This document shows, piece after piece, positions 27,284 through 35,962 of a DNA stretch of 64,000 nt. Each line of letters begins with the position of its first letter. Within the stretch, counting starts at the first letter, position 1. Under the pieces are notes generated by a model. That model was not told the DNA's origin and did no database searches. It saw only the letters and a list, made by a program, of their open reading frames with translations. A program made the position numbers and the translations under genes. This stretch comes from Anseongella ginsenosidimutans (lineage in GTDB: Bacteria; Bacteroidota; Bacteroidia; Sphingobacteriales; Sphingobacteriaceae). The stretch covers positions 1-64,000 of the forward strand of contig JAJUHF010000003.1 in the NCBI GenBank assembly GCA_029268045.1, written 5' to 3'.

Positions 27284-28693
27284 TCAGGAAATCAATTCTT
27301 TTTCTCCCGATACGGTTTGCTTGTCGTGTTTCAAACGGCCTTGGGTATCAATCAGGAGATTTCCTTCAAGGTATTTCTCGTCGTGCTGACTCAGATCGAG
27401 ACCAACTTCCTCTTCTTCAGCCGATACGCGAAGCGGATAAACCAGGTTGATTCCTTTGAATATCAGCCAGGAAACCGTGAAACTGTAACCAACCACCAAG
27501 AGCATTCCGAGGAATTGGTTTTTAAACAGCTCGAAGTTTCCATACCACCAGCCACTGTCGATATCCGCGTTCACCACGGTGCTGGCAAACACACCGGTCA
27601 GCAGCATGCCCACGATTCCGCCGACGCCGTGGCAGGGGAATACATCCAGCGTGTCGTCGATCGTAGAGCGCGATTTCCAATGAACAAACATATTGGAAGC
27701 TACGCTGGCAATCACCCCGATGAACATACTCTGGGGTATTCCCACAAATCCGGCAGCAGGCGTAATAGCCACCATGCCCACAACCGCCCCGATACAAAAT
27801 CCGAGCGCCGACGGTTTTCTCCCCCGGGCCGCATCGAACAGGATCCAGGCTAGGCCTGCCGCGGCGGTCGCGGTATTGGTCGTGGCAAAGGCGGAGGCGG
27901 CCAGGCCGTTTGCCCCCAGGGCGGAACCGGCGTTGAACCCGAACCATCCGAACCACAGCAGCCCGGTACCGAGTAATACAAAAGGTATATTGGCTGGTTG
28001 AATGCTTTTCTTTATTATATGGTCTTTCCGGCGTTTGAGGATCAGCGCACCGGCAAGAGCCGCGCAGCCGGCTGAAATATGAACCACCGTTCCGCCGGCA
28101 AAGTCAAGTACGCCAAGCTGAAAAAGAATTCCATCCGGGTGCCAGGTCCAATGCGCAATGGGCGCATAGACCAGCAGGCTAAACAGGATCATGAACAAAA
28201 TGTAGCCGGTAAACCGGATGCGTTCGGCAACCCCGCCTACGACCAGTGCCGGCGTGATGACCGCGAATTTCATCTGAAAAAGCGCGAACAGCAACAGGGG
28301 GATGGTCGGAGCCAGGCTCCAGGGCTCACCGGAGGCCACCCCTTTAAAAAAGAAGAAGGTGGTGGGATTTCCGACAAACCCGTTCAATGATTCGCCAAAT
28401 GCCAGGCTGAATCCCACCACAATCCAGACAACCGTAATAAGCCCGGTTGCGATAAAACTTTGAAGCATGGTGGAAATCACGCTTTTCCGGTTCACCATTC
28501 CTCCATAAAAGAACGACAAACCCGGTGTCATCAGAAAAACCAGGGTTGCTGCCACTAAAATCCAGGCTACATCCGAGCTGTTTACGACACTTTCGTCAAA
28601 GTTTACCCCTTCTGACGGTACAAATACAGCAAAAACACTGATAACCGCCAGAACAATCATAGGTAGGACCGATTTTAATGTAATTTTTTCCAT
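27284..28693 (-). CDS. amt: Ammonium transporter (Amt/MEP/Rh family)
   Basis: Inner-membrane trimeric ammonium channel/transporter, 469 residues with about 11 TM segments. Seen: FLMTPGLSFFYGGMV in the first TM after the periplasmic N-terminus, the first conserved pore region APIAHWTWHPDG, GTVVHISAGCAALAGAL, and the second pore His in VFPCHGVGGIVGMLLTGV. After the last TM is a longer acidic C-terminal tail (about 55 residues: RVSAEEEEVGLDLSQ...), the part that contacts regulatory GlnK in other species. No glnK gene is adjacent. It has the best two-part promoter on the minus strand here (28711-28743). Nitrogen assimilation continues in this window with glnN. Confidence 0.95.
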   Translation of the reverse strand: MEKITLKSVLPMIVLAVISVFAVFVPSEGVNFDESVVNSSDVAWILVAATLVFLMTPGLSFFYGGMVNRKSVISTMLQSFIATGLITVVWIVVGFSLAFGESLNGFVGNPTTFFFFKGVASGEPWSLAPTIPLLLFALFQMKFAVITPALVVGGVAERIRFTGYILFMILFSLLVYAPIAHWTWHPDGILFQLGVLDFAGGTVVHISAGCAALAGALILKRRKDHIIKKSIQPANIPFVLLGTGLLWFGWFGFNAGSALGANGLAASAFATTNTATAAAGLAWILFDAARGRKPSALGFCIGAVVGMVAITPAAGFVGIPQSMFIGVIASVASNMFVHWKSRSTIDDTLDVFPCHGVGGIVGMLLTGVFASTVVNADIDSGWWYGNFELFKNQFLGMLLVVGYSFTVSWLIFKGINLVYPLRVSAEEEEVGLDLSQHDEKYLEGNLLIDTQGRLKHDKQTVSGEKELIS

Positions 28694-28710
28694 TTACTTG
28701 TGATTTGAAG

Positions 28711-28743
28711 CAAAAGTACGCAGCAAACCACCAATAATGCAAC
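28711..28743 (-). promoter_or_regulatory. Probable amt promoter (-33 TTG, -7 TACTTTTG)
   Basis: On the minus strand TTG (28740-28742) precedes TACTTTTG (28711-28718) by about 20 bases, matching both halves of the Bacteroidota sigma-ABfr-type promoter. The -7 box ends 17 bp before the amt ATG at 28693. Confidence 0.55.
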
Positions 28744-28799
28744 ACTTTTTTTAATTTTTTTTTAAAAACTCTGATTTTTTTAGACTTTTCACCTAAAAC

Positions 28800-29906
28800 C
28801 TATAACATTTTTGAATATTTATACCCAAAACCCGATACATTCTCAACATATCCGGCAATTTCAAGACTCAAAAGTGATGAAAGTAGGATATTTCTTGGAA
28901 TTCCAGTCTTGTTTACGAGCTCATCTACCGAAATATGGTCGATTTGCTTCAAAACTTTCAGAATTTTGCGCTCGTTTTCATTTTTTATAGCCGGAACAGT
29001 CGGATGGGAGTCTTTTTTAAAATCTTCCTGCCAGTTTAAATAGTGAGCTACATCCGCCCCTGCGGTGACCAGCTGAGCCTGCTGGTTTTTTATTAAGGCG
29101 AGGCATCCCGCAGCGTTCTCATCGCTCAGGCGGCCGGGCAGCGCAAATACTTCCCGGTCGTATCCGGAGGCGATCCCTGCGGTAATCAGGGCTCCACCCT
29201 TTTCCGTTGCTTCCACCACCAGGGTCGCATCGGAAAGGCCGGCTATAATCCGGTTTCTTTTCGGGAAGTTACCGGGAGCCGGAGGACAGTCGTGCATGAA
29301 TTCACTAAGTAGCCCACCCTGTGAGCGGATGCTTCGCGAAATCCCCGCATGGGCCGCCGGATACATGTGATTCAGTCCGTGCCCTAAAACGGCCACGGTG
29401 GGCAAGCCGTATTTCAGGGCTGCCTGATGGGCGGTCACATCGATCCCGTAAGCCAGGCCGCTCACGATGAGTGGCCGGTAAGGAGCCAGCTGTTCGATTA
29501 GGAACTCACAAACCCGTTTTCCATACCGGGTGGCGCGCCGGGACCCCACAATGCTCAGCACACGCGGATGGTCCAGCTCCGCGTTCCCCCGATGAAAAAG
29601 TACCAGGGGCGCGTCGTAGCATTGCTTCAGCCGATCCGGATAATTGCTGTCGTAATAAAAAAGCCGCTGCACGCCGTACTTTTCCATGTAATTCAGTTCG
29701 GCCTCTGCCCGCCTGAGCGCGTCCTTCCGGAAGGCGGCTTTAAATGACCGCGCCAGCCTGGTACCGATGCCCGGAATTTGGATCAGGTCTTTTTCGGATT
29801 CGTTAAAAACAGCCTCTTCGCTGCCGTAATGTTCCAACAGGATCCGGGCGTGCACCGGACCAATGCCTGGCAGCAGGGTAAGCGCCAGTTGATGTAAGGG
29901 GGACAT
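28800..29906 (-). CDS. dprA: DNA-processing protein DprA
   Basis: Loads RecA on incoming single-stranded DNA during natural transformation. The 368-residue protein has an N-terminal helix-hairpin-helix region (LLPGIGPVHARILLEHYG, and IPGIGTRLARSF), the Rossmann-like DprA domain with IVGSRRATRYG, SGLAYGIDVTAHQAAL and FALPGRLSDENAAGCLALI, and a C-terminal winged-helix domain (VDELVNKTGIPRNILLSSLLSLEIAGYV). Length and domain order are typical. Last of three minus-strand genes (glycosyltransferase, rsmG, dprA); it begins 51 bp after rsmG. Its presence does not prove competence, since dprA is widespread. Confidence 0.95.
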   Translation of the reverse strand: MSPLHQLALTLLPGIGPVHARILLEHYGSEEAVFNESEKDLIQIPGIGTRLARSFKAAFRKDALRRAEAELNYMEKYGVQRLFYYDSNYPDRLKQCYDAPLVLFHRGNAELDHPRVLSIVGSRRATRYGKRVCEFLIEQLAPYRPLIVSGLAYGIDVTAHQAALKYGLPTVAVLGHGLNHMYPAAHAGISRSIRSQGGLLSEFMHDCPPAPGNFPKRNRIIAGLSDATLVVEATEKGGALITAGIASGYDREVFALPGRLSDENAAGCLALIKNQQAQLVTAGADVAHYLNWQEDFKKDSHPTVPAIKNENERKILKVLKQIDHISVDELVNKTGIPRNILLSSLLSLEIAGYVENVSGFGYKYSKML

Positions 29907-29957
29907 AGGTAAATGTCTTTATGGTAAACGTTATCTCTAAAAAATCCCAACGGCCTG

Positions 29958-30599
29958 TCAGCCTACCGGAATGTGGACTACATATTTCATATCAAAAAAA
30001 GATTCCTTAAAAAAATCGCTGATCGAGTAGCAGGTTGCCGGACAGGGCAATTCGGCCAGCTCGGCAGCCAGCTCGCCGCCCGCAGAAAGGTCACCGCCTT
30101 TTAAATAGAGGATCCCGTTTTGTAGCCGGTTAAAGGAATCCCGGGCTACCTTTCCGTTCACCCAGTTGTAAAAAACCGGAAGCCGGGTAACTGCCCGGGA
30201 AATCACGAAATCGAAACGCTCCTTGAGATTTTCCACACGCTCCTGGGCCGCCCGGACGTTGTCCAGGCCCAGCCTGTCGGCAATGTCCTCTACCACGCGG
30301 ATCTTTTTCCCGATGGAATCGACAAGTAAAAACCGGGTCCGGGGGAACAGGATGGCCAAGGGAATTCCGGGAAAGCCGCCCCCGGTACCTGCATCCAGCA
30401 CCGCGGTGTCGTTTTTGAAAGAAATCACCCGGGCAATCGCGAGCGAATGGAGGACATGCCGCTCGTAAAGGTGATCTATATCTTTTCTGGAAATGACATT
30501 GATCTTTGCATTCCAGTCCGCGTAGCATTCCTTCAGCGAGGCCAATTGCTGAAGTTGACCGGGGTCCAGATCCGGAAAATAGTTCGTGATCACTTCCAT
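29958..30599 (-). CDS. rsmG: 16S rRNA (guanine(527)-N7)-methyltransferase RsmG
   Basis: SAM-dependent methyltransferase that modifies G527 of 16S rRNA. The 213-residue product has the N-terminal NVISRKDIDHLYERHVLHSL, SAM-binding DAGTGGGFPGIPLAILFP, and DFVISRAVTRLPVF, all RsmG hallmarks. The 5' end overlaps the 3' end of the glycosyltransferase gene by 10 bp (30590-30599), so the two are probably translationally linked. Confidence 0.96.
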   Translation of the reverse strand: MEVITNYFPDLDPGQLQQLASLKECYADWNAKINVISRKDIDHLYERHVLHSLAIARVISFKNDTAVLDAGTGGGFPGIPLAILFPRTRFLLVDSIGKKIRVVEDIADRLGLDNVRAAQERVENLKERFDFVISRAVTRLPVFYNWVNGKVARDSFNRLQNGILYLKGGDLSAGGELAAELAELPCPATCYSISDFFKESFFDMKYVVHIPVG

Positions 30600-31738
30600 G
30601 GCACATTTTCAGCGGAGGCCGGCACAAGGCTCAGCAAAAACAGATAGAGATGATATATCAGATCAAACAGGGGGATAAAAAACCAAAGATCCCCTGCTTT
30701 CATTTTTTTCATGACCGGATAATACAGAATATACTGTACCAACCACTTGACTCCGGCCGCCAGGCCAAGCAACAGCAAATCCCAACCCAGCCCAGCCAGC
30801 ACGAAAAGACAAAGGTAAAAGAGGATCGTAGCCACGGCCTGGGTTCCGAGCAGAAAGCGATGCCGTCCTTTATAATACTTGCCTACACTTTGATGGCGCC
30901 GCTTCTGGCGGAAGTAATCCCCCCAGGTCCGTTCCGGGGTGCTGCAGGTCTGACTCCCGGGGGAAAACACAATCCGGGTATTGCGCCGGTGCGCCGCTTG
31001 GTTAACGAACAGGTCGTCATCGCCCGATTTAAGATGAAGGTGGCTTGCAAAGCCTTTGTGCTTAAAAAACAGCGACTTTTTATAGGATAGATTTCTGCCC
31101 ACACCCATGTAAGGGATTCCTGCCAGGGCGAAGGAAAGGTAGTTCATGGCGGTCTGGAATGTCTCAAAACGGATGAACGCGTTCAGCAGCCCGCCTCTTT
31201 TTTCATAGGGCGAGGTACCCAGCACGATTTCCGTCCCGTCGCTACGGTACCCCTGCTGCATAGACCGGATCCAGTTCGGTGAAAGCGGATAGCAATCGGC
31301 ATCGGTAAACAGAAGCGTTTCATGACGGGCTGCCTTAATGCCCATGGTCAGCGCAAATTTTTTTCCGTGCCGGTATTTGTCGTTTTCCGGAATGGACACG
31401 ATCCGGAGCCGGGGATTCCCTTGCTGCAGCTCCTTCAACACCGCTTCGGTCCGGTCGTAAGAGCAATCATTGGCCACGATCACTTCAAAATCAGGGTGAT
31501 CCTGACTGAGAATCCGGGGCAGGTTTTTTTCCAGATTGGCCGCTTCGTTCCGTGCCGCAATGACCACGCTGACCGGCCCGGGTACGTTTTTCTCACCGTC
31601 ACGGTCTCCGCCGGCATCCACCAACGCCTCTCGGTAGGAAAACAACTTTCTGTAAATGAATAGATAATACAAAAGCTGCACGAGCGTCAGGACAAGCAGC
31701 AGCAGATACAGTAAACCAGGTAGACTTTGTAATTCCAT
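30590..31738 (-). CDS. Family 2 glycosyltransferase, membrane-anchored
   Basis: Inverting GT2 enzyme of 382 residues with an N-terminal TM helix (YLLLLVLTLVQLLYYLFIY) and two or three C-terminal TM helices. The GT-A domain has VSVVIAARNEAANL, ANDCSYDRT, the DxD-like FTDADCYPLSP and a late SGDDDLFVNQ with QKRRHQSVGKYY in place of QxxRW. Acceptor unknown; the processive-type layout suggests envelope polysaccharide or glycolipid synthesis (inference). ATG 31738 chosen over the track's GTG. A near-match -7 box (TATCTTCG, minus, 31748-31755) lies just upstream. Divergent from tgt. Confidence 0.88.
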   Translation of the reverse strand: MELQSLPGLLYLLLLVLTLVQLLYYLFIYRKLFSYREALVDAGGDRDGEKNVPGPVSVVIAARNEAANLEKNLPRILSQDHPDFEVIVANDCSYDRTEAVLKELQQGNPRLRIVSIPENDKYRHGKKFALTMGIKAARHETLLFTDADCYPLSPNWIRSMQQGYRSDGTEIVLGTSPYEKRGGLLNAFIRFETFQTAMNYLSFALAGIPYMGVGRNLSYKKSLFFKHKGFASHLHLKSGDDDLFVNQAAHRRNTRIVFSPGSQTCSTPERTWGDYFRQKRRHQSVGKYYKGRHRFLLGTQAVATILFYLCLFVLAGLGWDLLLLGLAAGVKWLVQYILYYPVMKKMKAGDLWFFIPLFDLIYHLYLFLLSLVPASAENVPWK

Positions 31739-31781
31739 TTCCACCCCCGAAGATAAAAAATAAAATCTGACGAGGGCTTCT

Positions 31782-31789
31782 TATCTTTG
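31782..31789 (+). promoter_or_regulatory. Bacteroidota -7 box immediately before tgt
   Basis: TATCTTTG, an exact TAnnTTTG match, ends seven bases before the tgt ATG at 31797. The same octamer precedes the SDR gene at 4698-4705. A transcript from here would have almost no leader. Confidence 0.45.
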
Positions 31790-31796
31790 CCTTCGC

Positions 31797-32927
31797 ATGA
31801 ATTTTAGACTGGACCATTCCGATCCCTTATCCAAGGCCAGGGCGGGAACACTTCAAACTCATCACGGAATCATTGAAACACCGGTATTTATGCCCGTAGG
31901 CACCGCCGGTACCGTGAAAGCGGTTCACCAGCGGGAACTGAAAGAGGATATCCGGGCCCAGATCATTCTGGGAAACACCTATCATTTGTATCTACGACCA
32001 GGTCTGGAGGTACTCCGTAACGCAGGTGGGATACATCGTTTCAACGGCTGGGACGGCCCGGTACTCACCGACAGCGGCGGTTATCAGGTTTTTTCACTTT
32101 CGGAAACCCGGAAGATCCGCGAAGAAGGGGTTACTTTCCGCTCCCATATCGACGGATCCCGCCATCTGTTCACACCCGAAAACACGATGGATACCCAGCG
32201 TATCATCGGCGCCGACATCATCATGGCGCTGGACGAATGCACCCCCTACCCGTGCGAATACCGCTATGCCAAAGATTCCATGCAACTGACCCATCGCTGG
32301 CTGGAGCGCTGCGTTCGCCATTTTAATAATACGAAGCCGCTATACGGATACCCTCAAACCCTTTTCCCGATCGTACAGGGAAGCACTTACCGGGATCTGC
32401 GGAAAGCCTCGGCGGAAACGGTCGCATCCATGAACCTGGAAGGCAACGCGATCGGCGGCCTTTCCGTGGGCGAGCCGGCCGAAGAAATGTACGAAATGAC
32501 CCAGGTGGTATGCGATATTCTGCCCCGGGAGAAACCCCGCTACCTGATGGGTGTGGGGACCCCCGCCAACATACTGGAATGCATTTCCCTGGGCATCGAC
32601 ATGTTCGATTGCGTCATGCCTACCAGAAACGCCCGCAACGGAATGCTGTTTACCCGGAATGGCATCATCAACATTAGGAACGAGAAATGGAAAAATGATT
32701 TTTCGCCGATCGAAGAGGAAAGCGGCCTTTGGGCCGACAGGTGTTATTCCAAAGCCTATCTTAGGCACCTGATCACCAGCAAGGAGATATTGGGGGCGCA
32801 GATCGCTTCACTTCATAATTTACATTTTTATCTTTGGCTCACGGGAGAAGCCCGCCGCCGGATTATCGACGGCACCTTCACCCCTTGGAAAAACGAGTTG
32901 ATCAACACGGTATCAGCAAGACTTTAA
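31797..32927 (+). CDS. tgt: Queuine tRNA-ribosyltransferase (TGT)
   Basis: Exchanges guanine 34 of tRNA Asp, Asn, His and Tyr for the queuosine precursor. The 376-residue TIM barrel has the substrate-binding LTDSGGYQVFSL with Asp92, FPIVQGSTYRDLR, GGLSVGEPAEEMYE, and the nucleophile region DMFDCVMPTRNARNG. The usual C-terminal zinc cluster CxCxxC...H is not complete: the segment reads GLWADRCYSKAYLRHL with a single Cys, then LHNLHFY. Loss of the cysteines appears to be a trait of Bacteroidota enzymes as I remember them, not a mutation here. lptG follows 17 bp downstream. Confidence 0.96.
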   Translation: MNFRLDHSDPLSKARAGTLQTHHGIIETPVFMPVGTAGTVKAVHQRELKEDIRAQIILGNTYHLYLRPGLEVLRNAGGIHRFNGWDGPVLTDSGGYQVFSLSETRKIREEGVTFRSHIDGSRHLFTPENTMDTQRIIGADIIMALDECTPYPCEYRYAKDSMQLTHRWLERCVRHFNNTKPLYGYPQTLFPIVQGSTYRDLRKASAETVASMNLEGNAIGGLSVGEPAEEMYEMTQVVCDILPREKPRYLMGVGTPANILECISLGIDMFDCVMPTRNARNGMLFTRNGIINIRNEKWKNDFSPIEEESGLWADRCYSKAYLRHLITSKEILGAQIASLHNLHFYLWLTGEARRRIIDGTFTPWKNELINTVSARL

Positions 32928-32944
32928 TCCGGATACAGACATTC

Positions 32945-34054
32945 ATGCGCAAAAGGCGTTTCAGAACACCCCGCATCAGTTTACTCGACCGTTATATTAT
33001 TAAACGGTTTCTGGGTACCTTCTTTTTTACCCTGGCTATTTTCATGGCCATTGCCGTGGTATTCGACATTTCGGAAAAGATGGATGACTTTCTGAAATGG
33101 GAAGCGCCGCTGGAAAAAATCGTCGTCAACTATTACGTGAATTTCGTCCTGTTCTACGCCTCCTTCCTGAGCCCTTTTCTCATATTTGTGTCGGTGATCC
33201 TTTTCACGGCCAAAATGGCTTCCAATACTGAGATTGTGGCGATCCTGAGCGGGGGGATCAGTTACAGACGATTTCTTTATCCCTACTTTCTGAGCGCGCT
33301 TTTCCTGGCAATGATCACGTTTTTTTTTAACGGATACATCATACCACCGGCGAATAAGGTCAAGTACGACTTTGAAATGACCTACGACGACAAAAAATAC
33401 AGTGGCGTTTCCAGAGACATCCACATGCAGCTGGATGCCGAAACATTTGCCTACGTGGAGTCGTTCAATACGACCAATAGCATTGGATACAAATTTTCGC
33501 TGGAACGGTTCGAAGATCAGGACCTGCGCTATAAGCTCATGGCCGACCGGATCCTGTGGGACACGACCGAGAATAAATGGCTGATCGAAGACTACAGCAT
33601 ACGTTATATCGACGGACTTCGGGAAAAGATGATCTACGGCACCATCATGGACACCACGCTCGCCTTCGTTCCGGCAGACTTTGACGTGAAGGACGATGAC
33701 CTGACCACCACCATGACCATGGACGAACTCGAGGAGAACATCCGGGTGGAAAAAATCCGGGGTACCGGCAACCTGGAAATTTTTCAGTACGAATACCATC
33801 GCCGGATCGCCTCGCCGTTCACGGTGTTCATCCTGGTGCTGATCGGGGTATCCTTGTCGTCCCGAAAATCACGGGGCGGCGTGGGCGCCTCGCTGGGACT
33901 GGGTATTGGCCTGAGCTTCCTTTACGTGCTTTTTATGCAGTTTGCCAGCGTGTTTTCCATCCAGGGAAACATGCCTCCGCCCATCGCAGCCTGGCTGCCC
34001 AACCTGATTTTCGGCTCAATCGCCTATTATCTATACCGGATTGCTCCAAAGTGA
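32945..34054 (+). CDS. lptG: LPS export permease LptF/LptG family (YjgP/YjgQ)
   Basis: Inner-membrane permease of the Lpt system that extracts LPS for transport to the outer membrane; works with LptB and the second permease. The 369-residue product has the N-terminal TM pair LLDRYIIKRFLGTFFFTLAIFMAIAVVFDISEK, further TM at FYASFLSPFLIFVSVILF, the coupling-helix region VAILSGGISYRRFLYPY, a periplasmic beta-jellyroll region of about 170 residues and two C-terminal TM helices (FTVFILVLIGVSLSSRK...). ATG 32945 fits the family start; the track begins 37 codons upstream in tgt. LptF versus LptG is not resolved. Confidence 0.88.
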   Translation: MRKRRFRTPRISLLDRYIIKRFLGTFFFTLAIFMAIAVVFDISEKMDDFLKWEAPLEKIVVNYYVNFVLFYASFLSPFLIFVSVILFTAKMASNTEIVAILSGGISYRRFLYPYFLSALFLAMITFFFNGYIIPPANKVKYDFEMTYDDKKYSGVSRDIHMQLDAETFAYVESFNTTNSIGYKFSLERFEDQDLRYKLMADRILWDTTENKWLIEDYSIRYIDGLREKMIYGTIMDTTLAFVPADFDVKDDDLTTTMTMDELEENIRVEKIRGTGNLEIFQYEYHRRIASPFTVFILVLIGVSLSSRKSRGGVGASLGLGIGLSFLYVLFMQFASVFSIQGNMPPPIAAWLPNLIFGSIAYYLYRIAPK

Positions 34055-34211
34055 TCGCGGCCTGTTTTTACAAGGGCTTAACGCAGGCGCCGGCACGGCT
34101 GGAACCCGATTTTATTTTTTTTTGATTTCCGTGTAGCGTTTCCCTGCTTTTATTCGTTTATAAAATCAAAGGCTGGAATAAGCGTCTCTCCATACATCTC
34201 TTATATACGGC

Positions 34212-34250
34212 AAAGCCCTGCCTCCGCTACACGGCGGACAGGGCTTTTTT
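34212..34250 (+). terminator. Rho-independent terminator after lptG
   Basis: AAAGCCCTG and CAGGGCTTT form the outer stem, TCCGC/GCGGA the inner stem with a two-base bulge, followed by TTTTTTG. The A-run on the other side lets it serve the converging 34270-35817 gene too. The rest of 34055-34211 is AT-rich with nothing recognisable. Confidence 0.85.
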
Positions 34251-34269
34251 GATTCTTAACCCCTGTGAG

Positions 34270-35817
34270 CTAACGCATGGTGCTGGCAAATTTTCCCTGA
34301 ATCACTTCCTGCACGGTTCGGTTCTCGATCTTGCTTTCCAGCCAGGAAATAATATCCAGGTAAAGGAATGCCCGTTTTTCGTAGGGATGTTCGGAAAGCG
34401 CCAGCAAACGGCTTCGCAGCTTTTTGAATTCATCCTTCAGCTGATATTCATAGATCCGGCCCAGGTTCCGGACAAAGAGCATGATCTCCTGCTGCACCTG
34501 ATGCAGTTCATTCATTTTGACAATGAATTTGTAAACGGACTTTATTTGGTACTCCAGGTGCTCGTCCAGCCCTTCTTCGTACAAGGCGATCAGGTGCAGA
34601 ATGCGCGCAAAGCACTGCAGGTCTTCCCGCAGGCCTTCCTCCCGGCAATCGGTCACTTTTTTCAGGTAGGCAATGGCATTCAGGTTGTCCCCGCTCCCAA
34701 AATAGAGACAAGCTATTTTATAATAAAGTACCAGGATGTGATGCGGGTCCAGGCCGGGCTTTCTTTCATCAATCATGGCAAGCAGGCCGGGAAGCACTTC
34801 ATTCACACCCTTGGAAAATGTGCCTTCCATAAAATGCTTGTTGATCCGGTTGGTGTAAAGGTACATCCGCGCCAGGGTCTCCGTACTGCCTTCCAGCGTG
34901 ATCCGGCCACCTTCAATATCTTCACTGAATTTGTCAAGCGTTTCCCGGAACTTGGAATAGCGCTGCAGGTAAAACAGGGTATCCAATAGGTAGTGATATC
35001 CTTTCAGATAGGATCCCGTGTTTATTTTTTTCATCAGGGGGTATTCCTCGTACAGATCCACCCAGTGCTGTGCTGAACGGTAACACAGCGGAAAGTCCTG
35101 CATGATATGGTAATACCATACCTGGGCCTGGTAGAGAAACAGTTTTTCATCGAAACTCAGTTTCTCTATCTCGTAGGATGGCAGGTTCGCGTTATAGAAC
35201 GCTTCCACAAAGGCCTTGTCTTTCTCACTCCGCACGTAACCCACTTTCAGGTAAAGCCCGTATAATTTGAGCGCCAGATTCGAAAGCGCGTTTTTCCGAT
35301 GTATCTGCTGACAGAGCGTGCTGGATTCGGTCGCCAGCTGGTCTGCCCGGTTGCTGAGGCTCCGGGTGATGTGCTGCGACTCGATCAGCTTCTCAAACTC
35401 CACCACCTCCAGCCCCATCAAATCCTGGTTATATTGGGAGGCGAGAACCTTTGCCTTTTCCAGCAATTTCAGGCTCTGCATATAGAGCCCTTTGTTGTAA
35501 AGGATGCGGGCGAAATCAATCTGTTCCCGGAGTTGCAACTCCTCCCTGATATCTGTATATTTCAGCCGAAGACTGATCAAAATCTGTTTATACAAATGCG
35601 CCTTCATGTTGGCAAGCTGCAATTTGGTCACAGGAGCACGCTGAAGGATCAGGTGTTCGTCGTAAGCCGCCATGCGATCCATCGTATCGAAGAGTTTAAG
35701 GAATTTTGCGTCTTCATTGGAGATCAGCCGCCGGGCATACAGCTTGAAATTTCTCTTTTCCGATTTGGAAAGCGATTTGATCAACTGGAATAAGGGGTCA
35801 GTCTTCACGTTTGCCAT
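34270..35817 (-). CDS. Helical-repeat protein of unknown function
   Basis: No named family recognised. The product (515 residues from ATG 35817, or 520 from ATG 35832) has no signal peptide or TM segment and is almost wholly helical, with Leu/Tyr/Lys-rich repeats of about 35-45 residues resembling TPR units (for example LARMYLYTNRINKHF, HHILVLYYKIACLYFGSGDNLNAIAYLKKV). The N-terminus LFQLIKSLSKSEKRNFKLYARR is distinctive and, from memory, recurs in Bacteroidota proteins of this size. Scaffold or regulatory role is a guess. It is divergent from leuA and ends at the shared terminator. Confidence 0.8.
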   Translation of the reverse strand: MANVKTDPLFQLIKSLSKSEKRNFKLYARRLISNEDAKFLKLFDTMDRMAAYDEHLILQRAPVTKLQLANMKAHLYKQILISLRLKYTDIREELQLREQIDFARILYNKGLYMQSLKLLEKAKVLASQYNQDLMGLEVVEFEKLIESQHITRSLSNRADQLATESSTLCQQIHRKNALSNLALKLYGLYLKVGYVRSEKDKAFVEAFYNANLPSYEIEKLSFDEKLFLYQAQVWYYHIMQDFPLCYRSAQHWVDLYEEYPLMKKINTGSYLKGYHYLLDTLFYLQRYSKFRETLDKFSEDIEGGRITLEGSTETLARMYLYTNRINKHFMEGTFSKGVNEVLPGLLAMIDERKPGLDPHHILVLYYKIACLYFGSGDNLNAIAYLKKVTDCREEGLREDLQCFARILHLIALYEEGLDEHLEYQIKSVYKFIVKMNELHQVQQEIMLFVRNLGRIYEYQLKDEFKKLRSRLLALSEHPYEKRAFLYLDIISWLESKIENRTVQEVIQGKFASTMR

Positions 35818-35883
35818 TGTAGTACGAACCATGTCAATCTATTGATTGTCAGCACAATAGTAAACACAGTTAATTATTAGCTG

Positions 35884-35911
35884 TTGTAGCAGTAAAGTTA
35901 ATCTAATTTTA
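35884..35911 (+). promoter_or_regulatory. Probable leuACD promoter
   Basis: TTG (35884-35886) is followed after 17 bases by TAATTTTA (35904-35911), one base off TAnnTTTG. This would give a leader of about 45 bases. No leader peptide or leucine-rich short ORF is visible, so classical attenuation is not suggested. Confidence 0.42.
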
Positions 35912-35962
35912 ATAATTCTAGCAATCTGGTAGCTTCGTGAGCATAAAAAAAGGAAGGTAGCA

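Noticed and set aside
32981-33799. 272-aa minus-strand ORF inside lptG
   Set aside because: Antisense to a permease with clear TM pattern; no promoter or independent support.
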